Shown here: one piece after another, positions 1 through 9,391 of the stretch
Position numbering within the stretch: the first letter of the stretch is position 1
Layout of the letters: each line of letters begins with the position of its first letter
DNA from: Gammaproteobacteria bacterium
GTDB taxonomy: Bacteria; Pseudomonadota; Gammaproteobacteria; Pseudomonadales; Pseudohongiellaceae
Assembly: GCA_029245395.1 (NCBI GenBank)
Contig: JAQWPL010000033.1
Span: forward strand, 186,001-250,000
Direction: 5' to 3'
DNA length: 64,000 nucleotides
Notes under the pieces: model-generated
What the model was told of the DNA's origin: nothing
Databases searched by the model: none
What the model saw: the letters and a program-made list of their open reading frames with translations, nothing else
Program-made: the position numbers and the translations under genes

Positions 1-59
1 TGGCCGGATACTGTCAAGAATCGCCAGAAGATGGCTCTGGGTAATACAACGGACGGGGA

Positions 60-536
60 CTAATTTTCGAGTAGTGCTTCAATAACCGACTGTATCTGGA
101 TTTCATCACCAGTCTTGTAACTACGAAATTCATCCACGATCTGACCGTTTGAATCAATCAGGAATGAAGTGGGCAGACTGCGGATGCCATAGGGAATTCC
201 AATCTTTCCTTCCGGGTCAAACAATATTGGATAACTTAAAGAGAAGCGATCCAGAAACGCTTCGCCATCCTCCGGATTTTCATCTACGTTGATAGCAATC
301 AATTCAAAATGTTCAGTCCCGATTTTCTGGCGCATACTTTCCCAGGCTGGCAAAGATTCGATGCATGGCGGACACCAGAATGCCAAGAAATCAAGAAATA
401 CAATTTTTCCGTTGTAATCTGCAAGAGTGATATTTTTTCCGGTGTGATAATTTACACCGGAAAAAGGTGTCGGCTCGGCTGCATTCAACCAGGGAGAAAT
501 GAGTAACACCAACAAGAGGCTTTTGGTTTTAATAGG
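60..536 (-). CDS. TlpA-family exported thioredoxin-like protein
   Basis: Periplasmic thiol-disulphide oxidoreductase or thioredoxin-fold reductase of about 158 residues. A hydrophobic N-terminal segment (signal peptide or anchor) is followed by an AhpC/TSA-TlpA fold with the active-site motif WCPPC and a cis-Pro type LPTSF loop near the C-terminus. The ATG at 536 is chosen because it overlaps the stop of the upstream beta-barrel gene by 8 bp, as expected for translational coupling, and is followed at once by a Lys-containing signal sequence. Longer in-frame starts exist up to 587. It is last in a minus-strand run behind DUF3179 and beta-barrel genes. The electron donor is unknown; a DsbD-like protein lies at 13633-15780. 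The family call is firm and the specific role is not known. Confidence 0.85.
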   Translation of the reverse strand, partial: PIKTKSLLLVLLISPWLNAAEPTPFSGVNYHTGKNITLADYNGKIVFLDFLAFWCPPCIESLPAWESMRQKIGTEHFELIAINVDENPEDGEAFLDRFSLSYPILFDPEGKIGIPYGIRSLPTSFLIDSNGQIVDEFRSYKTGDEIQIQSVIEALLEN

Positions 537-1455
537 CATAAGAGAAAGCCAGGGCATAGGAATAACTGGTAGTGAATTGCAGCACACCTTCCAACTCGCG
601 TTTCAAGGGAATGCGCCCGGACAGGGAGATTCCAAATTTGTCATTAACCGTGTATTGAATTGCCGGAACGAAATCCAGCCACTGGCCACCGGTATTGGGA
701 ATTGTAAAACCACTGCGTTCATCCGCGTTAGTCCAACGGTAACGAAGCGTACCGGACAAACCCAGCTTGTTACTGTTATGCCAGCTTACTCCGCTAGCAA
801 GATTAAACTGGTCACCAAAGGAATATTTGCGGTCATTACCTTCATTGAATGTGTAATTGAGGGAAGAATGAAATTGCCAGGTGCCCGGCTGATTAAAACT
901 ATGAGAGTAGCTACCCCAGAGTATAGTGCCATTGGCGCCTGTGCCTGGTTGCATGTCTTCAGATAAGGCTATTACACCACCGGCTTCGTTATCACCAGTA
1001 GGTAACCTGACACCAAGACCCACGGATAATTCATTGCGTGAAAACGGCGTGATATAAAAAGGTGAATAGCGTATGAGTATGACACTATCTCCAATTCCGG
1101 AAGATCTCTGCTCACCTTTAAAACTTAACCCTATCCTGCGTTTGTGCTCCACATGAGAAACGAGGGCTGAAATCGTCCAGTGATCCGAAATACCGTAGCT
1201 GCCTGAGAAAACCTGGGATAGCGAACTGCGCTCCCTGTTTGTTTCATCATTGATTTCGCTGCTGCCCTGGACCAGATCGCCGATTTCATGGACTTCAGCA
1301 GTATAGTTGAAATAGAATTTGCCCGATTCTGTTGATGATGTATCCATGCTACTTAGCAACGGCACACCAGCACAGCTACAGGTGACTGCAAACACCTTGG
1401 TGACAGGCGAAAACCCAGTCAGTATCAAAATAATTATTAAACTACCAGTTCGCAT
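529..1455 (-). CDS. Exported beta-barrel outer-membrane protein (phenol-degradation MetA-like / transporter family)
   Basis: A 308-residue protein with a signal peptide (hydrophobic residues about 5-23) followed by alternating hydrophobic/polar beta-strand sequence rich in Gly, Ser, Tyr and Trp, and a C-terminus ending in aromatic residues (SYAY), typical of an outer-membrane barrel. Blocks such as GIGDSVILIRYSP and GLGVRLPTGDNEAGG resemble the 'MetA-pathway of phenol degradation' putative transporter family. A Cys-x-Cys pair sits just after the predicted cleavage site and may mark a lipoprotein or metal site. It is preceded by a broken DUF3179 gene and overlaps tlpA-like. The substrate is unknown. 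Confidence 0.7.
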   Translation of the reverse strand: MRTGSLIIILILTGFSPVTKVFAVTCSCAGVPLLSSMDTSSTESGKFYFNYTAEVHEIGDLVQGSSEINDETNRERSSLSQVFSGSYGISDHWTISALVSHVEHKRRIGLSFKGEQRSSGIGDSVILIRYSPFYITPFSRNELSVGLGVRLPTGDNEAGGVIALSEDMQPGTGANGTILWGSYSHSFNQPGTWQFHSSLNYTFNEGNDRKYSFGDQFNLASGVSWHNSNKLGLSGTLRYRWTNADERSGFTIPNTGGQWLDFVPAIQYTVNDKFGISLSGRIPLKRELEGVLQFTTSYSYALAFSYAY

Positions 1456-1544
1456 TACTAATGGATATCAGTGTGAGGAAAAAAGGAGGCCCAGGCGAAC
1501 CAGTAGGAAATATAGGAATTAGTTTTTGTTAATGCTTCTCCGGA

Positions 1545-2893
1545 TCATGGCCCTGATTGAGCTACGCCAAAAATATCCCACTCATTACCTTCGTTGTCTT
1601 TCATCACGATAGGCAGACTGTTTTCAACAGCTTCGAATTCAAGTACGGTGCAATCTTGTAATTGACGGCTATATACCACGCCAAAATCATCAAACGAGCT
1701 GCCGGCAACCACAACTTGCATGTCACTAATATAATCATTAATGACTTCAACCCCGCTCTCGAATTCAGTGATCAGGTATGCCCTTGCCTCTTCTTTGTTA
1801 GTCACACCCACCACTCTGGCTTTTCTGTGCAGACGAGAATCCCCGATATTATTAACGAGAAACAATAAATTCTGGTTACTTCGATAATTGCCATAGGGAT
1901 ATTGCGAATAATCACGACTGAAGCCAGTTAATTCAGACATAATTTGAGAATCAGGATACATGTTAGACCATGTTTCCATAGTGGTCTCAACGACCTGGAT
2001 CTTATCCGGAACAGAAAAAATAGAAGGACCATTAATCGCCCGCTCAAGCATCTGTGACCAGTAGCCGCTGGTTTGTCGGTCATACATAATCAAATTCGAG
2101 TTATATAAAAGCCCTGAGGTACCAAAGAAGGAAGTTCGGCCGACATAGTACCTTCCCATAGCAAGGCAGACCCGGTTAATGGACAGTAACTCAGTGTTAC
2201 AGGCTCTTGCCTTTCATTAATTATTATTCGGTCGTTAACCACTTCATGGTAATCCAGTACGCTATGGGGGTAGGCCCTGACTGTATTACCGATTTTCACC
2301 CCTACAACGTATTCAGAAGGTGAGACGGATGATTGGCTCACCGAAACAAATCTCGGATTTTCTATTGGTGGTATGCCATCAGGTGCGGGCCCGCCATCCA
2401 TGACAAAACCGATATCGGCTGCCCAGCCCCGGGTAATAACTGGATTATCATCGCCATTGGACAGATCAGGATTAATCTCACAGGAGGCAGGAAGGGCTTG
2501 ATCATTTCCGCCCGAGCCTGCTGCCACAGTGGAAATCAAACTGAAATTAATGGTTTCAAGATTGGTGAGGCGAAATTCAGATAGGTATACCGTCCCATCT
2601 ATTTCCAGCCTCGGGATACTTAAGGTCAGCCCGAAAAAACTACTGACTTCTACTGAATTGGAGACTTCTGCCGAGTCAAGTTTAGCAAAATCTTCCAGCT
2701 GTAAATCAAGGCCATCCGCCGTTTCTGTTACCGTAAAATCAACGGCAAAAAACTTATTATTAATATTGACTGCCGGTAGCTGCAACAGGCCATTATCAAT
2801 ACTTAGAGTTTGTTCCTGAGCCCCTCCGGCTAAGGTAAACAAGCTCAGACATATAGCAACTATAGCTGGCAGACCTGGCAGTAATTTCATCAT
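1545..2893 (-). pseudogene. DUF3179 exported protein, split by a -1 frameshift
   Basis: The N-terminal part (2893 down to about 2157) has a signal peptide and the first half of DUF3179, including IENPRF, VRAYP, the HEVVND block and SYCPLTG. The second half (about 2157 down to 1545) continues in another frame with GRTSFFGTSGLLYNSN and MYDRQTSGYWSQ, the normal next DUF3179 motifs. Adding one base to the CCC run at 2155-2157 (GGG on the coding strand) restores a protein of about 448 residues with family-like spacing. DUF3179 proteins are exported and of unknown function. This is either a real single-base deletion or a sequencing error. No other stop interrupts either half, so any loss would be recent. 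Confidence 0.8.
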
Positions 2894-3044
2894 GTTTTGT
2901 TTATCATTCTGATAATTTATCGAAGTATTAACCCCATAAGAACCTGTAATTTTCGATATCTTTCAATTTTTGCCCTGTTAACTTATTTATAGTGATTTCG
3001 ACGTAGTGATAGGTAATACCAGTGGCCGAGACTATACTGCTGCC

Positions 3045-3374
3045 ATGATTTCTCTATATGAAGTGTGCGCTTTTTTCCTGCTGGTTCTAGCTGTTGTGTA
3101 CTGGTGGAGAGGAAGGGAGTTAAATTCGACTGCGCTCTCAGAGGCAAGAAGATACTGCAAGCAAAGGGATATACAACTCCTGGATCAAACTCTTGTATTC
3201 GAGAGGTTTGCTTTCTCTCGAGCTGGCAATAACAAGAAATATTTCAGCCGAATTTATTCCTTTGATTTCTGTCGTGATGGCATGGACAGAAACAAGGGAG
3301 AAATTATCCTGAGGGGAAATACCGTCATCAGAGTGGTGCTGGAAGAAGATGAGTTGGAAATTACGGAGTACTAA
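3045..3374 (+). CDS. DUF3301 family small membrane-anchored protein
   Basis: About 109 residues. An N-terminal transmembrane helix (residues about 3-20, ending at WWRGRE) is followed by a soluble domain with SEARRYCKQRDIQLLDQTL and RIYSFDF, characteristic of DUF3301 in Gammaproteobacteria. The ATG at 3045 puts the membrane helix at the N-terminus as in the family; an upstream in-frame start at 3006 would add 13 residues without support. It is monocistronic and divergent from the DUF3179 gene. Function is unknown; the membrane topology suggests a cytoplasmic or periplasmic tail on the inner membrane. Confidence 0.75.
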   Translation: MISLYEVCAFFLLVLAVVYWWRGRELNSTALSEARRYCKQRDIQLLDQTLVFERFAFSRAGNNKKYFSRIYSFDFCRDGMDRNKGEIILRGNTVIRVVLEEDELEITEY

Positions 3375-3400
3375 ATCAGTCTCCAAATCTTAGCTGGCAG

Positions 3401-5656
3401 CTAGTACTGCCACGCATAACTAAACCTCGCGAAAATCGTCCGATTGGTTTTTTCGAATCTATCGAAATTGTCATTTTTCAAACCAGTGTCTAAATAACCA
3501 ACAAAGAAACGTGTCTGTGCATTAAGTTTGTAACTGTACAGCAACTGCGTAGTCAGGTTTTTACTCCTGCTTTTTACAGTGTTGGTATACAAGCCAGGAT
3601 TTCTTTTCGTATCTGAATACTGAACGATAGCTCTGACAAAACTACGCACATCAAACTGATACGTCAGCCTGACATCGGATAGATTGGTAGAAAACAATTG
3701 TCCACCAGGCACATTAAATTGCTGATAATTGTAGTTGATATTAAACTGGAAATGCTTACCAAAGCGCATGCCAATATTGGGGCGTATAGTCAGCGATTTG
3801 CCCTGTCTTGTATTGGCGAAGTCAACCGCATCATTTTTTTGAAAATTCAGACTCAGATTTACTCCTGCCTTTGGTCTGAAATTAGCAAAGAGATATAAAA
3901 AATCGGCATCAAATACCTGGCCATTAAAGTTAGTGTCCTGAGGTCCAAAACCAATGCCAACATTGGATTGTAAGGGACCATTCATGTTGAAGTTGAACTC
4001 TGTCCATTCATTCAATTTTAACCCGTTGAAATCTTCTAACCCACCTGTGAAAACATTGAGTTGGATACGGTTGAAGAAATCTTCCGCAGGAAAGCGCCAT
4101 GCACGTCCACCACCAATACTGTAGTTCTTAACCCCAACTCGACCTATGAAACCCATATCCGGCCTGAACTCTTCACCAAAAGATCTATACTGGGCCTGCC
4201 ATCTCCATGTGTTAGTGTCATGGCTATAACGAATTGTGTAGGCCTGATCATCAAGAGACTGTTTCTGGTCATGTTCTTCCTGTATTTCTTGCGGATATTC
4301 CGACTCCGTAGACATCAGAAGGAAATTCACCCTGTCACTGTTGCCAAGCCGGATATTACCGTCAACTCCTAGCAACGAGTTTGAATAATCATCGGCAGTT
4401 CTGTTTGTTGCTATTACGCCAAGCGTGCTGTTGTTGCTGCCTATGTCTCTTCTATATCGCATTACCAGGTTCTGGCTTTCCACGTCTTCTCCAAGGCTGG
4501 CAATACGAGAACTTTGAGTACCAGGAATTAAAAAGTTGGTTCTTGTATCATTGGTCGCAAATACGCCATAGGTATTGGCATCTTTTTTCCCCGTCAATTT
4601 AAAACCGTAATCTGGATCCGCAATGTTCCGCGTGTTAACAATTCTCTCAGACATATTGAAATAGTCCGCACCGTCGAGAAAGAACTCTCGCCGCTCAGGA
4701 AAAAACAGGGCAAAAGTGTTATTAACATTGAGCTGGGCCTGATCGGCTTCCACCTGGGAAAAATCGGGATTAAAAGTCGCATTCAAATATAAATCCTGGC
4801 TGATACCCCAACGCAGATCCAGGCCGGCTTCTGTATTGCCATTATTGCTGCTCCAGTCATCAGTTAAGGGGTTCGCCCGATCTTCTGCCTTGGTGGCGGT
4901 GAAGGTAGGAATAAGCTGAAGATTGGTTTTTGGCTGAAGCCCTGAAAAACCCCTGGCTTTGGTCAACTGACACAGGTAGCAGGAAATATCAAAGTCCCGG
5001 TAATTCATTGTCCAACGGTGGCGATTTTCCCGGGGGTAAAAACGGACAAGATCAATTCCCCAGGTTTGTTCATCAAGGCCACCCGGGAATCGCAACTGAT
5101 GCAGTGGAATTCTCATTTCGACAATGAAGCCGGTTTCTGTAATGGAGCCCATACTGTCCCAGATAGCATTCCAGGAGGCATCTTCATTACCATTGACATC
5201 ATCCAGAATCGTGTCCATTTGAACACCAAGCGGCGTAGTAAAAAATTTAAACGCCCTACGTTCATCGTTAAAGGTATCGAGTACAACACCAACCATGTCA
5301 TCCTGAGATGCGGCATCCCTGTCACGATAAAAGGCTCTAATCTTATCTGGCTCAGGATCCTGCGCGACAAAAGTCGCATAAAAATAATCTCCGTCTTCCA
5401 TGAGATAGACCATGGTATCCAGGAGAGCCGGCACATTCTGGGTAGGAAAGGTTTCGTTGGTCAGAGCAATGGTGGATGCACTTGCCCATTCACCGGGTGA
5501 CATGTCACCGTCAATTTGAGGTGAAGTTTCTGAAAATGGAATGGAGTACTCAAGGCTAGCTATCTGAGCAATAGACAACGAAGGGAAAAGTAGGAGACAA
5601 AGTAGGAGACTACGTAGGAGACTAAGAAGGAGGCAAGGCAGGAATAGTACTGCCAA
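3401..5656 (-). CDS. DUF5916 outer-membrane protein with N-terminal CBM9-like domain
   Basis: A 751-residue exported protein. After a Leu-rich signal segment comes a carbohydrate-binding family 9-like domain (residues about 45-230: QIDGDMSPGEW, then FYATFVAQDPEP), followed by DUF5916, a predicted barrel-like region with EADQAQLNVNN, FPERREFFLDGADYF and a C-terminus ending SYAWQY. Such proteins sit in the outer membrane and are often annotated as hydrolases without proof. The reading frame opens at a TTG (5656) and the signal segment is encoded by four 12-bp tandem units, so the exact start is uncertain; an ATG in another frame lies at 5712. Family assignment is strong, function unknown. Confidence 0.8.
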   Translation of the reverse strand: MAVLFLPCLLLSLLRSLLLCLLLFPSLSIAQIASLEYSIPFSETSPQIDGDMSPGEWASASTIALTNETFPTQNVPALLDTMVYLMEDGDYFYATFVAQDPEPDKIRAFYRDRDAASQDDMVGVVLDTFNDERRAFKFFTTPLGVQMDTILDDVNGNEDASWNAIWDSMGSITETGFIVEMRIPLHQLRFPGGLDEQTWGIDLVRFYPRENRHRWTMNYRDFDISCYLCQLTKARGFSGLQPKTNLQLIPTFTATKAEDRANPLTDDWSSNNGNTEAGLDLRWGISQDLYLNATFNPDFSQVEADQAQLNVNNTFALFFPERREFFLDGADYFNMSERIVNTRNIADPDYGFKLTGKKDANTYGVFATNDTRTNFLIPGTQSSRIASLGEDVESQNLVMRYRRDIGSNNSTLGVIATNRTADDYSNSLLGVDGNIRLGNSDRVNFLLMSTESEYPQEIQEEHDQKQSLDDQAYTIRYSHDTNTWRWQAQYRSFGEEFRPDMGFIGRVGVKNYSIGGGRAWRFPAEDFFNRIQLNVFTGGLEDFNGLKLNEWTEFNFNMNGPLQSNVGIGFGPQDTNFNGQVFDADFLYLFANFRPKAGVNLSLNFQKNDAVDFANTRQGKSLTIRPNIGMRFGKHFQFNINYNYQQFNVPGGQLFSTNLSDVRLTYQFDVRSFVRAIVQYSDTKRNPGLYTNTVKSRSKNLTTQLLYSYKLNAQTRFFVGYLDTGLKNDNFDRFEKTNRTIFARFSYAWQY
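5590..5637. repeat. 12-bp tandem repeat, four units, inside a signal-peptide coding region
   Basis: Three near-identical units GTAGGAGAC plus three variable bases are followed by a degenerate fourth unit. On the coding (minus) strand each unit gives four codons of the LLxS/LLxC type, so repeat number changes the length of the hydrophobic signal segment without shifting frame. Confidence 0.85.
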
Positions 5657-5897
5657 AGCCGGTAATAAGGGACTGGTTGGTTCCAGGTACTGCTGAACAA
5701 CCTGATATCCATGAAATGAATTGCCCCTTTGTGCCTCCAGAACCCTGGAAACAAATGCTTCTCATCCCCTACTCGATTCCCATTATTACTAGAATAGACG
5801 CAAACACTATGCAAATAGTTTGGAAATCGTGTTGGTATGTTCTCACAGTCAGCTTAATCTCAGCTGATTAGCATTAAGAGGATTCAAAAGAAAAGAC
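5657..5897. other. Intergenic region between DUF5916 and the exporter operon
   Basis: About 240 bp between two minus-strand genes. It should hold the end of the TolC-like operon's neighbour promoter for DUF5916. I see no clear terminator, repeat or RNA gene. The DUF5916 reading frame stays open for some way upstream of its TTG, so part of this stretch may be coding. Confidence 0.4.
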
Positions 5898-7307
5898 CTA
5901 CTGAGCTGACTCGGCGATCCATCCGCCTCCCAAAGCCTGGAAAATACCTACCATGGCATTGAGCTGCAACAACTTGTTATCCAGATAACTGTTGCGGGTG
6001 GAAAAAAGTGTATTTTGCGCTGTTAGCACAGTCTGAAAATCTGTAACGCCCTCTTCATATCTTACCTGAGCGATACGAAAGGATTCCTCAGCCGCTCCAA
6101 GATTCTGGAAAGCGACAACACCCTGTGCTTCCAGTAGCTGTATGTTGCTCAGCAAAACCTCCACTTCATTAAAGGCACCTATAACAGCCCGACGGTAATT
6201 GTTCAGACTGTTTTCCATAGTCAGAGTAGCCTGGTCAATGTTGCGAATACGCTGCCCATTATCAAGCAATGTCTGAACAAGATTGGCATTGATATTTAAA
6301 AAAGTGTCCGGATCACTAACCAATTCAGACAGTGACGTGCTTGAGGCATTAACTCCACCGGTCAATGAGATCTGTGGAAATAAATCCGTTCTGACAATAT
6401 TTACACTCGCTCTGGCACCACGCAAATTGGCTTCGGCCTGAACCAGATCCGGACGCCTGTTCAACAATTCAGAAGGCAATCCTGGCTGAACAGCAGGTAC
6501 CTGGATTTCCTGAAGGGTCTGACCATCCACGTCAAAATCCTGCACGGTCAATCCTGCCAGCAGCGCCAGTGAGGCTCGGGTAGATAAATCATTTTGAATG
6601 AAACTACGCAGGTTATTACGTTCTCTTTCCATAGCTATTTGTTGCTGAAGAGCTTCAATGGGAACGGCGACACCCGCATCTACACGCGCCTGTGCTATCC
6701 GATAAATGGCTTCTGCGTTTTCTACATTCTGCAATGACGCTTCAATCTTGTCCCTTGTTAGTAATAACTGGAAGTAAGTGGAGGCTGCAGTGCCAAGAGT
6801 ATTTAGGGCGACATCTGCCACCTGTGCGACACGAGAATCATAATCGGCCACCGCTCTGTCATAGTTGGCTGGTTTGCTGAGAATATCGTTGTAAGTAAAA
6901 GACGCTCCCAGGTCGAACGGTTGATTGTTACTGCCGGAAGTATCCAGGCCATCAATTCGCGTTTCGCTGTAAGAAGCACCGGTACCGATATCCACAACTG
7001 GAATGGGCAATAAATTGAAGCCTGCTTCACGCAAAGCGATCTGGGCAGATTCCAGGTTGCGGCGATTATTATCCAGATCCAGATTATTTGCCTGAACTAC
7101 GTCAATCAGGCTGCTGAGTTCATCATCATTGAATGCATTCCACCAGTCACTATCTGGCCAGACCTGGGAGTCTTCTATGACGGGCCCCTGGAATTCAGCC
7201 GGAACATCATTTTCTGCTAGCTGGGGTAAATCCGTGATTGCACAACTACCAAGCAATAAGCTGCAGGGAATTAGGAGTCGGTGAAATACTGAATTAGAGA
7301 AGATCAT
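5898..7307 (-). CDS. TolC-like outer-membrane efflux lipoprotein (NodT family)
   Basis: A 469-residue outer-membrane factor. A signal peptide ends in a lipobox (LLLGSC), followed by two repeated outer-membrane efflux protein domains. Recognisable blocks are SDWWNAFNDDELSSLI, ELLNRRPDL (the conserved NRPDL motif) and the late FRIAQVRYEEGVTDFQTVL. It forms the trimeric channel of a tripartite exporter. It is the third gene of a minus-strand operon after macA-like and macB-like, 14 bp downstream of macB, and so is almost certainly the dedicated channel for that pump. Confidence 0.92.
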   Translation of the reverse strand: MIFSNSVFHRLLIPCSLLLGSCAITDLPQLAENDVPAEFQGPVIEDSQVWPDSDWWNAFNDDELSSLIDVVQANNLDLDNNRRNLESAQIALREAGFNLLPIPVVDIGTGASYSETRIDGLDTSGSNNQPFDLGASFTYNDILSKPANYDRAVADYDSRVAQVADVALNTLGTAASTYFQLLLTRDKIEASLQNVENAEAIYRIAQARVDAGVAVPIEALQQQIAMERERNNLRSFIQNDLSTRASLALLAGLTVQDFDVDGQTLQEIQVPAVQPGLPSELLNRRPDLVQAEANLRGARASVNIVRTDLFPQISLTGGVNASSTSLSELVSDPDTFLNINANLVQTLLDNGQRIRNIDQATLTMENSLNNYRRAVIGAFNEVEVLLSNIQLLEAQGVVAFQNLGAAEESFRIAQVRYEEGVTDFQTVLTAQNTLFSTRNSYLDNKLLQLNAMVGIFQALGGGWIAESAQ

Positions 7308-7321
7308 GACAAACTCAGCGG

Positions 7322-9391
7322 CTATTCGTTGGCCAGTGCAACAACCGGATCCAGTTGGGCGGCTTTGCGCGCAGGCGCAAAACCAAAAATAAGACCTGTG
7401 GCTGTGGCACAGCAGAATGCTAGAATCATTGGCATGGAAGTGAATTTTATCGACACTTCAAAAGCAATCAGAATATAGCCCACCGCTACTCCAATGAGTA
7501 CACCAATGACACCTCCTACACCAGAAACAACAATGGCTTCAGAGAGAAATTGAGACATGATGTCGGTCTGCCTGGCACCCGTGGCCATCCGGATTCCGAT
7601 TTCCCTAGTACGTTCAGTCACTGAAACCAACATAATATTCATGACACCGATACCACCAACAAGCAAAGATATTGCTGCCACGGATCCCAACAAAATAGTG
7701 AACGTATCCTGCGAAGCAGTCACGGTTTCAAGAAGTTCTGCACTGTTAAAAATTCGGAAGTCTTCACTACCATGTCTGGCAGTCATGAATTGAATCAGGT
7801 TCTGTTCTGTAGCTTCTATCTCATCCACGTTATCAACAAAAATAGAAATACTGCGCGCGTTAGTCTGCCCCATCAAGCGCAATGCACCAGTTTTGAAAGG
7901 AACAAAAATCGCATCATCCTGATCACCGCCATTAAAACCTGAAGAAGCCCCTTTACTGGTTAATACACCTATTACCTGGAAAGGAATATTTCTGATCAAA
8001 ATATATTCGCCAAGCGGATCAGTTCCTCCCGGGAATATTTCCTGAGCAACGGTTGAACCCAGCACGGCGACTGGCGTGTATTTTTCACTGTCCTCGCGGG
8101 TAAAAAAGATTCCACTGGCTAACGGCCAATTATTTAGCTCCGGCATATTTTCGGTGACAGCGTTCACCTGCGTTGAATAATCCTGGCGCCCAAATCGTGC
8201 CGTGTAATTACCCTGTAGCTCAGGCATGGCGCCGAGTATATTAGGTAAGTCATCAGTCAAGGCATCAGCATCTTCCAGCGTCAATGTAGAGGGCAAGCTT
8301 CTGCGCTGGCCGGGGATCCTTGCAGGTTGCAAGGTCAAACGGTTAGTTCCAATTGAGGATATGCGGTCAACAATATCCTGGCGTGCACCTTCCCCAATCG
8401 CCAGCATCGCTACTACCGAGGCCACGCCGATCACAATACCCAGCAAGGTGAGAATGGTTCTGAAGATATTGGCTTTAAGCGAACGCAAAGCCATGCGAAT
8501 GGCTTCTCCAACACCAGCCAATGGTGAAGTGATTTTGCGGCTGAGGAATAAATCCCGTAATGTTTTGTTTTGCGCCGGATCAACGGACCCTTCTGCTGGT
8601 CCCGAATCACTGATTATTTCCCCATCCCTGAATTCGACCATACGATCCGCATGGGAAGCTACTTCACTGTCGTGGGTAATGAGGATCACGGTATGGCCTT
8701 CACGGGCCAGACTTTCCAGAAGCGCCATGACTTCAATGCCACTCTGGGTATCCAAAGCACCGGTGGGTTCATCAGCAAGAATCACCTTACCGCCATTCAT
8801 CATGGCGCGGGCAATGGAGACACGCTGCTGTTGCCCGCCCGATAACTGGCTGGGTCTATGATCTAGTCGATCGCCCAGGCCAAGGGATGTCAACAATCCT
8901 TCTCCACGCACGCGCCTTTCATTGTGGCTGAGGCCGGCATAAATTGCGGGAACCTCAACATTTTCTTCTGCAGTAGCTGTTGCCAGTAAATTGTAGCTCT
9001 GGAATACAAAACCAAAAGCATCCCGTCGCAGCCATGCCAGGCTATCTTCATCAAAGCTTTTGATATCACGTCCGGCAAAAAGATAGGTGCCCTTGGTAGG
9101 GCGATCCAGACAACCCAGTAAATTCATCAGGGTAGATTTGCCGGAACCAGATTGACCAACAATGGCGAGGAACTCGCCGGAATAAATTTTTAGATCGACT
9201 CCGCGCAGAGCATGAACCTCTACGCCGCCATCGGTGGCAAAAATACGATGAATACCCCGCAACTCAATCAGGGGAATGGCAACTTCTCCGCTCTTGTTCG
9301 CCGTATGAGTGCCATGTTCGGGATGGCTGTCTTTTGAAGACCCGATACTGGTAGAAAGAGGAATTTCAGGCTGAAATGCTTGGGTACTCAC
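7322..9391 (-). CDS. macB: MacB-type ABC exporter, ATPase-permease fusion
   Basis: A 689-residue inner-membrane half-transporter. The N-terminal ABC domain has Walker A GQSGSGKST (about residues 79-87), signature LSGGQQQRVSIARAM and Walker B VILADEPTGALD. A FtsX-type permease follows, with one transmembrane helix (GIVIGVASVVAMLAIG), a large periplasmic domain and three C-terminal helices. MacB dimers drive periplasm-to-outside export of peptides, lipids, antibiotics or toxins through MacA and a TolC protein. An unusual hydrophilic tail of about 40 residues precedes the ABC domain. Its ATG overlaps the macA-like stop by 4 bp. The substrate cannot be told from sequence. Confidence 0.93.
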   Translation of the reverse strand: MSTQAFQPEIPLSTSIGSSKDSHPEHGTHTANKSGEVAIPLIELRGIHRIFATDGGVEVHALRGVDLKIYSGEFLAIVGQSGSGKSTLMNLLGCLDRPTKGTYLFAGRDIKSFDEDSLAWLRRDAFGFVFQSYNLLATATAEENVEVPAIYAGLSHNERRVRGEGLLTSLGLGDRLDHRPSQLSGGQQQRVSIARAMMNGGKVILADEPTGALDTQSGIEVMALLESLAREGHTVILITHDSEVASHADRMVEFRDGEIISDSGPAEGSVDPAQNKTLRDLFLSRKITSPLAGVGEAIRMALRSLKANIFRTILTLLGIVIGVASVVAMLAIGEGARQDIVDRISSIGTNRLTLQPARIPGQRRSLPSTLTLEDADALTDDLPNILGAMPELQGNYTARFGRQDYSTQVNAVTENMPELNNWPLASGIFFTREDSEKYTPVAVLGSTVAQEIFPGGTDPLGEYILIRNIPFQVIGVLTSKGASSGFNGGDQDDAIFVPFKTGALRLMGQTNARSISIFVDNVDEIEATEQNLIQFMTARHGSEDFRIFNSAELLETVTASQDTFTILLGSVAAISLLVGGIGVMNIMLVSVTERTREIGIRMATGARQTDIMSQFLSEAIVVSGVGGVIGVLIGVAVGYILIAFEVSIKFTSMPMILAFCCATATGLIFGFAPARKAAQLDPVVALANE

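Noticed and set aside
5590-5637. Short CRISPR-like repeats
   Set aside because: The units are 12 bp and directly adjacent with no spacers, and lie inside a coding frame.
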